Assembly: GCA_037968895.1 (NCBI GenBank)
Contig: JBBKWJ010000007.1
Span: forward strand, 1 to 26,092
Direction: 5' to 3'
From: JBBKWJ01 sp037968895
GTDB taxonomy: Bacteria; Actinomycetota; Acidimicrobiia; Acidimicrobiales; SZUA-35
DNA: 26,092 nt
The notes under the pieces are model-generated. The model saw only the letters and a list, made by a program, of their open reading frames with translations. It searched no databases and was not told the DNA's origin. The translations under genes were made by a program, and so were the position numbers. Below, in pieces: positions 6,572 to 13,242 of the stretch (position 1 is its first letter; the number at the start of each line of letters is the position of its first letter).

Positions 6572-8583
6572 TCCCGCATAGTGAGGTCGCTGAGACTGCA
6601 GGCAGAAATTGCGTCTCCATTGGCAAGATCGAGGCGACCAGCCATGATCGGCTTCCCAATAAGGTTCGACACGTCATCAGCGCCCATCGGTCGAGCGAGC
6701 AGAAAGCCCTGGGCCCGTCGGCAACCTCGTCGAACCAGTTCGATGACATGCTCCTCAGTCTCGACACCTTCAGCAACCACGGCGAGACCAAACGCGTCAG
6801 CCAAGCGAAGCATCGCTTCGACAATCGCTTGATCGTGCACGTCTGTCGCTAGGGCCTTGACGAATGCTTGGTCGATCTTCAGCGTGTCAACCGGCAGTCG
6901 CTTCAGCTGCAGCATTGAGCTGTAGCCGGTGCCAAAGTCATCTATCGCAAGCTCGATGCCCTGCGAACGAAGGCGATCGAGAACCTCCATCGCCTGTCCT
7001 GCGCCGTCCATGACCACATGCTCGGTAACTTCGATACACAGGTCCGCTGGTTTGAGCGAGTTCTCGTAGAGCGCAAGGCCAACCTGTTTGGCGTAGTCAC
7101 GGCCGACGAGCTCGGCGGGAGAGGCATTGATACGAAGCACAAGTGGCGAATTGGGGAATTGTTTCTTCCATGCCGCGAGCTGTGCAGTCGCTTTTGCAAG
7201 GACTATTTGGCCAAGCGGAACCACTAGGCCGCAGTGCTCGGCCGTTTCGATGAAGGCGCCAGCGGACAAAACACCGCGTTCTGGATGATTCCAACGCACC
7301 AGTGCCTCGACACCGAGAATCTGACCAGTGAAGAGATCGACCTCAGGCTGGTAATGGACGATGATCTCGTCGTTCGCAATCGCCGCCCGTAGCTCCATCT
7401 CCTGTGCATACCGATCGCGCTGCTCGGCTTGGAGACGCTCGTCGAAAAGTCGAACAGAGTTCTTTCCGTCGGCCTTCGCTCGATACATCGCTGTATCTGC
7501 CTCGGCAAAAAGGTCCTTGAACATTTCATCGCCGGCAGCACCGATCGAGATACCAATCGAAACGCTTCGGCTCAGCATCTTTCCTTCGATGTCGACGGCA
7601 GCTGATAGTTCGGTACTTATCCGTTCGGCGACAAGTTGCGCCACTTCTTTTGACGCCGCCTCATCGATAATGACCACAAACTCGTCACCACTCATTCGCC
7701 CTACGAAATCGCCGGGACGGGCAATGCGTCGAAGCGATTGGCCCATCGCCTTCAGGAGTCGATCGCCAACCTCGTGTCCAAGGGCGTCGTTAATGACTTT
7801 CATATCATCGACGTCGATGAAGAGCAGGGCGACCGGCATTCCACCGGGCCGCGACATTGTTCGCACGAGCCGCTCGAACATTGCGGCCCGGTTCGGAAGA
7901 CCGGTCAAGCTGTCGTGATATGCCTGATAGGAGAGCTTCTCCTCGGCTTCAGTTCGCGCCTCTAGATGGACGAGCATGGCGGCGATGGCCTGCAGCGCAC
8001 CAATCTCGTTTGGGGTCCACGCTCGGTCGCCGAACTTAATGAAACCCAGACAACCGACCGTGATCGTTCGGTTCAAAAGTGGCACAACTGCGATGCTGAC
8101 ATCGCCGCTGCCGGAAGCAGCCTCAATTCGCTGCCTAAACTCGTCGAATTGCTCGACCGGCCGAGCAATAAAGGGCTCAGTCATGAACTCGGTCATCGCC
8201 ATCTGCAGGTCATCATCAAAGAACACCACACCGATTGGATCTGGTTCTGGAATGATCGGCCGCTTCGGCCATTCTGCGACAAGTATCGTGGCTCGCTGCT
8301 CGTGATCATTAGAACGAAGAAACGCCAGGTCAACGCTGAAGTATGTTGCGAGCCGTTCGACGACGGTATTTCGTACTTGTTCGATGCTAGAACCAGATGC
8401 AGGCATGAGCAGCAGCGCGATCTCGCTCACCAGCAGGTCGAGCCGACCCTGGCTAGCAATAAGATCTGGCTCGCTTGACTCATGCTCTGGGAGCTCCCTA
8501 GACCCCTGAGGCGTCAAGCCTTGCGTCTCTGACATGTCGAACCATACTCCTAAAGGTATTGCCCCTTGTAGGTCCATCGACAT
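6568..8583 (-). CDS. GAF-GGDEF-EAL bifunctional cyclic-di-GMP enzyme
   Basis: The protein has 671 residues. A GAF-like sensor occupies about 48-208, GGDEF 215-385 and EAL 390-645. The cyclase signature is SGDEF (298-302), one residue off consensus, and the inhibitory RxxD I-site is present five residues before it (RPGD, 289-292). The EAL domain keeps E426 (EAL), EVTE (518-521), DDFGTGYSS (548-556), K569, E605 (AEGVET) and Q625, so phosphodiesterase activity looks intact. No membrane segment is seen, so a soluble sensor is likely. From memory, Rv1354c of M. tuberculosis has the same GAF-GGDEF-EAL layout and the same neighbour upstream (Rv1355c). The gene follows the ThiF-nitroreductase gene by 14 bases. 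The ATG at 8583 lacks a ribosome site; the ATG at 8535 (MSETQG) has AGGAG 11 bases upstream and may be the true start. Confidence 0.94.
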   Translation of the reverse strand: MSMDLQGAIPLGVWFDMSETQGLTPQGSRELPEHESSEPDLIASQGRLDLLVSEIALLLMPASGSSIEQVRNTVVERLATYFSVDLAFLRSNDHEQRATILVAEWPKRPIIPEPDPIGVVFFDDDLQMAMTEFMTEPFIARPVEQFDEFRQRIEAASGSGDVSIAVVPLLNRTITVGCLGFIKFGDRAWTPNEIGALQAIAAMLVHLEARTEAEEKLSYQAYHDSLTGLPNRAAMFERLVRTMSRPGGMPVALLFIDVDDMKVINDALGHEVGDRLLKAMGQSLRRIARPGDFVGRMSGDEFVVIIDEAASKEVAQLVAERISTELSAAVDIEGKMLSRSVSIGISIGAAGDEMFKDLFAEADTAMYRAKADGKNSVRLFDERLQAEQRDRYAQEMELRAAIANDEIIVHYQPEVDLFTGQILGVEALVRWNHPERGVLSAGAFIETAEHCGLVVPLGQIVLAKATAQLAAWKKQFPNSPLVLRINASPAELVGRDYAKQVGLALYENSLKPADLCIEVTEHVVMDGAGQAMEVLDRLRSQGIELAIDDFGTGYSSMLQLKRLPVDTLKIDQAFVKALATDVHDQAIVEAMLRLADAFGLAVVAEGVETEEHVIELVRRGCRRAQGFLLARPMGADDVSNLIGKPIMAGRLDLANGDAISACSLSDLTMRD

Positions 8584-8597
8584 GGAGATTCATTAGT

Positions 8598-10766
8598 TTA
8601 GCTATTCGAGACCTTCTGACGGGTCGTCGCTGGTTCCCGAAGACTACGAATCGCCGACCCCTGATACGTCGTAGCTCGCATTGTCAGTGCTATTGGCTGG
8701 TCGGCAGGGAATCCGCAGAGCTCAGTGAACGCGATCCGAAGATCCCACATTTCAGATGCCTCACGAGCGGGCAGAATGCCTGTCAAATCGTCCGGCGTTA
8801 GTGCATAGAGGAAGAGCGGACTCAATGGATGAAGGCCGACGCCGTTCTTCGTCGCATCGAGCCAGAACTGTTCGACGATTCGTCCGCCACCAACAAACCC
8901 GCCGTCGCTTGCGTTAGGAGCAGTGATAACGGCGAGAGCGTGTGCCGCCCCAATTAAGTCCTTCGTCGAATCTCCCAACTTCGCTCCACCGTCCCAGCCC
9001 GATAGCTCAGACATTACGTCTGGTCTTCGAATGAGTGAGAGCACCGACAAGTCAAGCGCGTCGAGTTCAAGAGTCCGTATATCGATGCCTGTCGTGAGAT
9101 CGTCCCCTGGCCAGCGAAGTTCCGACATCATCTCTGCATGGAGGGTCGTGTTAAGGAGACGAATTCGATCAGCGGAAGCCCAAATCTCAGCCGCCGCATC
9201 CTTTGCCTCGCCAGTCAGGAAACAAATGTCGGCGTCTGCCGTTTGTGCCGTTGCCGTTGCTGACCGCATCCAGTCGTCGCTCAGGGGGCCAGAGGGACCG
9301 TTAGTTCTTGTGCAGCACCGCTCCGGAATGAGGTCGACGAGGTCGGCCAGGTCAGGATCGATTGTTGAGCCGAGTTTCAAGGAGCAGACGGGGGCTGCTC
9401 CGGCTCGTTGTTCGCTGCTCAGAGTGCTGATTGGAATAGTTGCGGTACCGGATCGGCCCGAAGCTGCGGCTGCAACCTCGACGTTATAGAGGGCGGCCCC
9501 GAGCGCAAGGTAAGAACCTCGCTGTCCAATATCAATACCGCTCGATCGATCAGGGTCAAGGAAGATGTGGAACGACTCTTCGTCGACCTCGAACGCCCAT
9601 GGCTGTGAGTTTCCGCCAGACGGCGCACGCTGTGCTGCATCGAGAAGTGCAGCCTCGAGGGGAGCAAGAAGCGGTTGACCGACGGCGGCGACCTGCGTGG
9701 CAGCTGGCTCGACGACCAAAGGCGGCTTCTCTGGTGCCTCAATTGTCGACAAGGCTTCGTCGAGATCGAGACGCAGGCGTCCGGAAGGTAATGTCTGTCC
9801 AAGCCCCCAACGTCGGACAGCAGCGCTAACCATTCCGGCACCAAGCGCTACGTCGCTCGCCAACTGGGGCCAGGTAGTCACCTGATCATCCAACTCAATA
9901 AGCGAAGCCCCCATCCGGGCGGTTACCTGGTCGACCTCAAGAATGGCCATAATCAGCGGCACTTTGTCGGCGTTAGATAGCCCCGCGAGCGTTGCGACGT
10001 CGGGTACATCGACGAGGCCGTGGAACAAGGCGCGTTCCGGTTCAAGATCGAACCGCTCAACATCGAGAATTCCGCCGTCACTCGTTTGCATAAGGACTGG
10101 CGTTGCCCGCTCTTTTGCTCGGAAGCGAAGAAGGAACTTGATGTCGAGGGCATCGCATTCGTCGACGACTAAGTCAGCGCCATCAACGAGCCGACCAATA
10201 TTCTCTTCGGTTGCCCCTTCGTCAAAGAGTTCTATTGCCATATCGGGATCGATTTCGGCGATTCGCCTCGCGAGCAGAACCGTCTTCGAGGCCCCTGCGT
10301 CGAGCAATGTTGCGGGAACTCGGTTGAGGTTGGACACGTCGAGCTCGTCGTGATCCGCGAGCCGTAGGCTGCCGCAGAGACCTTCCTGGGCCAACGCGAA
10401 CGCAACAGCGTGCCCGACGCTGAGGCCAATGACCGACACTGTCAAGGCCGCGAGCCTGTGCTGCTCAGCTTCTGTGATCTTGTTTCGATTACGGTCGAGT
10501 CGAAGCCGTCGAAAACCAACGGGGCCAAGCGTGCGCACAATGCTTCGCCGCCACGGGTAGTAGACCCAGCGGGACGGTTCGTCACGAATCTCTTCGCCTA
10601 CTGGCGGAATAAGCCTGTCTATCTCGGCTCGTTGGGTCGCAAGTGAATCGACCACCAACACCTGCTCGTCAGAACCGATGTGCGCGTAGTCGCCATCATT
10701 CGCAATAATCGCGCCGTCGTCGAAGATGATCGCTCGGAAATCGGCAGTTTTCGCCGCCGCGCTCAT
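8598..10766 (-). CDS. moeY: ThiF/E1-like adenylyltransferase fused to nitroreductase (Rv1355c / MoeY family)
   Basis: This 722-residue fusion matches the Rv1355c family of actinobacteria. An E1/ThiF/MoeB-like Rossmann domain spans about 105-335, with VSVIGLSVGHAVA in the nucleotide-loop position, DHDELDVSNLNRV (138-150, the ATP-binding D-x-D...SNLNR) and VVDECDALD (200-208). The zinc CxxC pairs of MoeB/ThiF are missing. The C-terminal FMN nitroreductase-like domain (about 365-705) shows APSGGNSQPW (381-390) and CCTRTNGP (484-491). Despite the historical name MoeY, a role in molybdopterin synthesis is unproven. The fusion implies adenylation of a carboxylate coupled to flavin redox chemistry, but the substrate is unknown. 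The ATG overlaps the preceding stop (TAATG), so translation is coupled to the putative acyltransferase. The GAF-GGDEF-EAL gene follows. Confidence 0.87.
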   Translation of the reverse strand: MSAAAKTADFRAIIFDDGAIIANDGDYAHIGSDEQVLVVDSLATQRAEIDRLIPPVGEEIRDEPSRWVYYPWRRSIVRTLGPVGFRRLRLDRNRNKITEAEQHRLAALTVSVIGLSVGHAVAFALAQEGLCGSLRLADHDELDVSNLNRVPATLLDAGASKTVLLARRIAEIDPDMAIELFDEGATEENIGRLVDGADLVVDECDALDIKFLLRFRAKERATPVLMQTSDGGILDVERFDLEPERALFHGLVDVPDVATLAGLSNADKVPLIMAILEVDQVTARMGASLIELDDQVTTWPQLASDVALGAGMVSAAVRRWGLGQTLPSGRLRLDLDEALSTIEAPEKPPLVVEPAATQVAAVGQPLLAPLEAALLDAAQRAPSGGNSQPWAFEVDEESFHIFLDPDRSSGIDIGQRGSYLALGAALYNVEVAAAASGRSGTATIPISTLSSEQRAGAAPVCSLKLGSTIDPDLADLVDLIPERCCTRTNGPSGPLSDDWMRSATATAQTADADICFLTGEAKDAAAEIWASADRIRLLNTTLHAEMMSELRWPGDDLTTGIDIRTLELDALDLSVLSLIRRPDVMSELSGWDGGAKLGDSTKDLIGAAHALAVITAPNASDGGFVGGGRIVEQFWLDATKNGVGLHPLSPLFLYALTPDDLTGILPAREASEMWDLRIAFTELCGFPADQPIALTMRATTYQGSAIRSLREPATTRQKVSNS

Positions 10767-11494
10767 TAGATCCTGCCTACTTCGACTGGCACTCCTCTGA
10801 ATGCGGCCCAGTCCTTGATCCGTTGGACCCGAACTGGCCGCGACATTGTCGTATCACGGTCTTTCACCTCGTGAAGCACAAGGACCGTTTCGTACCGGTC
10901 GTCTGGATACGGAACCTTGAGGTCAGGGCGGGGGATGATGCATCCTCCGTATTGCCAAAGTGGCAGGGTGTGTCGTGCCGTCGTTCCCATTAGCGCTCGA
11001 GCACGAACGACTTCGATCGACAGGCTCATGGCTCGCGTGAACATCGAAGGAACGTTCAGCGTCGACTTGGCGTGGACGGCCATATACGCGCCCTTGTTCT
11101 CGATGAGTCCGTGGGGAATCAACGGTTCAACAATTTTGGCAACCTCGCCATACTCTGGAAAACCGCCGAATTCCTGAATTCCCCAGGCTTCTTCGACACT
11201 CGGGTATGGGCCATGCAATCGCATGCCGCCAACGACATCGCCTGTCCGTCGGTCCTGGATATGCCAGAAGCCTGCACACGACTCGATCTCTAGCTGGTTG
11301 CGGCGCACTGCTTTTTCGACGCCGTGAGTTCCGTAGCTCTCCTCCGCTTGGTCGAGGTACACCGCCCATTCATCGGGATGTTCCTCTGGGGTACAGAGCG
11401 TCATTCTCATTCCTGCCTCGGGATCGTCGATTGATCGACCCACGAGTCGAGATTCAGCGACGGTCCGATGAGATCGCACATTTGTAAGTTGCAT
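10766..11494 (-). CDS. putative GNAT-fold acyltransferase, LuxI/FeeM-like (N-acyl amino acid or autoinducer synthase superfamily)
   Basis: The protein has 242 residues. I recognise it only remotely. The central stretch GFWHIQDRRTGDVVGGMRLH (75-94) has the strand-turn-strand and GxxR look of LuxI/FeeM-type acyltransferases. It is followed by EVAKIVEPLIP (117-127) and a helix-rich region with a MGTTARHTLPLWQYGG segment (169-184), as in GNAT folds. The ATG at 11494 has a near-ideal GGAGG Shine-Dalgarno with five-base spacing, the strongest in the window. The stop overlaps the ThiF-nitroreductase start, so the gene leads the operon. If it is an acyltransferase, an acyl-amino acid or related metabolite could be handed to the next enzyme; this is inference. 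An uncharacterised conserved hypothetical is the safe alternative. Confidence 0.6.
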   Translation of the reverse strand: MQLTNVRSHRTVAESRLVGRSIDDPEAGMRMTLCTPEEHPDEWAVYLDQAEESYGTHGVEKAVRRNQLEIESCAGFWHIQDRRTGDVVGGMRLHGPYPSVEEAWGIQEFGGFPEYGEVAKIVEPLIPHGLIENKGAYMAVHAKSTLNVPSMFTRAMSLSIEVVRARALMGTTARHTLPLWQYGGCIIPRPDLKVPYPDDRYETVLVLHEVKDRDTTMSRPVRVQRIKDWAAFRGVPVEVGRI

Positions 11495-11517
11495 GATTAC
11501 CTCCGGGCTAGACAGTA

Positions 11518-11546
11518 CTCATACATGGAGCACCATCCATAGCCAA
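11518..11546 (-). promoter_or_regulatory. candidate sigma70-type promoter of the acyltransferase-moeY-GGDEF operon
   Basis: On the minus strand, TTGGCT (11546-11541) and TATGAG (11523-11518) are separated by exactly 17 bases, and transcription would begin just before the strong GGAGG ribosome site. The spacer contains a small inverted repeat, ATGGA-N6-TCCAT (11525-11540), which could bind a regulator. The match to consensus is partial, so this is a candidate only. Confidence 0.35.
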
Positions 11547-11571
11547 GCAGGAAATAGCATGTACTTTCTGG

Positions 11572-12981
11572 TCAGAGGCCCGAAGGATCATGGGGCAATG
11601 AGCCTCGGGCAGCACGAAGGTACGCATACGGGGTCTCGGCCATGAGATTTGAGACTCTGGACGTGTAGATGTCGGCATAGCGCTCGACCTGCCTTGCGTA
11701 CAGGCTCTTGTCGTTTCCAGCCCTCATGAGCGGCCCCCATAGCGCGTTACCGAGCTGAGTGGACAGCTGGGCCAGGGGAGCGATTTGATTGTCAATCAGA
11801 TTTGCCTCGCGCCCGAGCTGATCGAGCACCGCCTGCGGCGGCGCCTCAGTGCCGTTTTTGGAGGCTCGTGTTCGCTCCATCCGGGTGGTCGCAATCTGGT
11901 GCTCGAGCCCAGCCTTCGCTGACATAAGAGATGCCAGCTCTCGCATCTCGGGCTCATAACGAACCGCCGCCTTTACCTCCTGCTCAAGCTCTCGAGCGAT
12001 CAGAGCGGTGCGCCAACGTAGTACTTCCTTTGAGACGTGCACGTCGCCGAACAAGTGGTCGCCTACGTACAGCGGCTCTGCGCTTTCAGGCCCAAGGTTG
12101 GCGCGCACCAGGTGAGCGTTGCCTCCAAAGTAGATCTGTCCCTGCTCGAGGGGTCCAAAATGGGGGAGCAGAAGCGATTCATCCTCATCGACTACTCGGA
12201 AGAAAGGATCCTCTTCGCTGAAGAAACGCGGTTTGTTGGCCGACACAATGACCACATCGAAAAGATCACGCCAGGTCTCGCCTTCGTCGCAGAATCTGTC
12301 AAATGCATATCGCATCATGCGCCGTGTGTATTGCCAGTCACTGTTTGTGATGAGAAGCAGTGACTTTCCCGCCAGACGCTGGTCTTTCAGCGTCGGTACG
12401 AGATCGGGATCGAGTTCTACGAACCGTTCGGGGTCGGCCAGAATTTCGGCCTTCAATGTTCCGCCCCGGTGCGAAGCATTCAACGCGAGATCAATGGCCC
12501 GGTACAACTCGCCGTAGCTCCGAACACGGGGTAATGGCTTCGTGTCATGACGAGCAATGAACTGTGTCCATAGCGCAGCGCGAGACAACTCGAAAAGAGT
12601 ATTCATGAACTCAAACCGAGGTTCTGAGAGCTCGACGACCGCTTCGCGGTAGACGGCCCGCTGCTCATCGAATGGCAAGATTGTCTCGCCATGCTGCGCC
12701 TTTACGACGTAACCGAAGCGTGTTGCCTTCACCAAATTTCCAAGCTCGAGGTCGAAGACCAGGCCAAGACTGAATCTTTCTGGCTCAAAGACAAGCCCAT
12801 CGACTGGCCACCCAAGCGCAGCCAGTCGATCAACTGCGTGGCGAAATGCGGAGTCTTCCCATTCTTCGGAGCGATAGTGGATCAGCGTGTAGTCCATGTC
12901 GTACCCGATGGCCTGCACGGAACGAAGATTGAGTGTGCGATTGCAAAAGACCGAGCGTTCCGGCTCCACTGGTTGAATCAC
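11572..12981 (-). CDS. HAD-IG family 5'-nucleotidase (cytosolic purine 5'-nucleotidase-like)
   Basis: The protein has 469 residues and belongs to the PF05761 family, which includes IMP/GMP-preferring cytosolic 5'-nucleotidases that remove phosphate from purine nucleotides. HAD motif I is GYDMDYTLIHY, with nucleophile D28 and D30. Motif II is LLLITNSDW (208-216), the motif III lysine is in SANKPRFF (247-254), and motif IV is YVGDHLFGDV (305-314) with D308/D313. The C-terminal part (about 340-440) is helical and charged and is probably an oligomerisation or cap region. The start is GTG at 12981 with GGAG nine bases upstream. Its stop lies 77 bases before the acyltransferase gene, and a promoter candidate lies in that gap, so it may be separately transcribed. 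Substrate preference is not determined by sequence alone. Confidence 0.92.
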   Translation of the reverse strand: MIQPVEPERSVFCNRTLNLRSVQAIGYDMDYTLIHYRSEEWEDSAFRHAVDRLAALGWPVDGLVFEPERFSLGLVFDLELGNLVKATRFGYVVKAQHGETILPFDEQRAVYREAVVELSEPRFEFMNTLFELSRAALWTQFIARHDTKPLPRVRSYGELYRAIDLALNASHRGGTLKAEILADPERFVELDPDLVPTLKDQRLAGKSLLLITNSDWQYTRRMMRYAFDRFCDEGETWRDLFDVVIVSANKPRFFSEEDPFFRVVDEDESLLLPHFGPLEQGQIYFGGNAHLVRANLGPESAEPLYVGDHLFGDVHVSKEVLRWRTALIARELEQEVKAAVRYEPEMRELASLMSAKAGLEHQIATTRMERTRASKNGTEAPPQAVLDQLGREANLIDNQIAPLAQLSTQLGNALWGPLMRAGNDKSLYARQVERYADIYTSRVSNLMAETPYAYLRAARGSLPHDPSGL

Positions 12982-13053
12982 TGGTGTTCACTCCAAGATT
13001 GTTGATCGTCATGCATTCTCGCACAGTGCGACATCGACGCCTGACACACTTAG

Positions 13054-13075
13054 CTTTCGTCGAATTCCGCGAAAG
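13054..13075. promoter_or_regulatory. 22-base near-perfect palindrome, candidate operator
   Basis: The outer arms CTTTCG and CGAAAG pair perfectly and the centre is GAATTC; nine of eleven positions are symmetric. It sits roughly midway between two divergent promoters, where a dimeric regulator could control both. No binding protein can be named. Confidence 0.35.
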
Positions 13076-13181
13076 AAAGATTCTGCATATCACCACGTCG
13101 AAGTCGATCGCGGTTAACATACAAACTGCGCTGCGGTTGAGTTTCGAGCCGTTCGCCAGCGGGGTCGTAGTTCAGACCCAC

Positions 13182-13201
13182 CGCCTGCAGGGATGCAGGC
13201 G
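13182..13201 (+). promoter_or_regulatory. GC-rich hairpin in the presumed leader of the SNF2 gene
   Basis: CGCCTGCA and TGCAGGCG form a perfect 8-base-pair stem closed by a GGGA loop, 41 bases before the proposed TTG start. No T-run follows, so it is not a standard terminator. It may be an RNA leader structure or a protein site. Confidence 0.35.
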
Positions 13202-13242
13202 ATCCGACCACCATCGGTCCACGGTCGCGCTGCTGCCTTCGA

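Larger units (their letters stand above)
12982..13242. promoter_or_regulatory. divergent intergenic region with three inverted repeats
   Basis: This is the largest gap in the window, between the leftward 5'-nucleotidase and the rightward SNF2 gene. It holds a 13-base perfect palindrome (TCGCAC-A-GTGCGA, 13019-13031), a 22-base near-palindrome (13054-13075) and an 8-base-pair hairpin (13182-13201). I see no convincing open reading frame and no clear -10/-35 pair. The arms and spacing suggest transcription-factor sites rather than a known riboswitch. Confidence 0.45.

Noticed and set aside
8584..8597. Precursor peptide gene between moeY and the GGDEF-EAL gene
   Set aside because: The gap is 14 bases, too short for a peptide gene, and I found no candidate in the 77-base leader either.
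11495..11571. Possible c-di-GMP riboswitch before the acyltransferase-moeY-GGDEF operon
   Set aside because: The region is only 77 bases and shows none of the conserved core of the class I or II c-di-GMP aptamers.
13182..13201. Rho-independent terminator
   Set aside because: The stem is strong but no T-run follows and no gene ends upstream on that strand.
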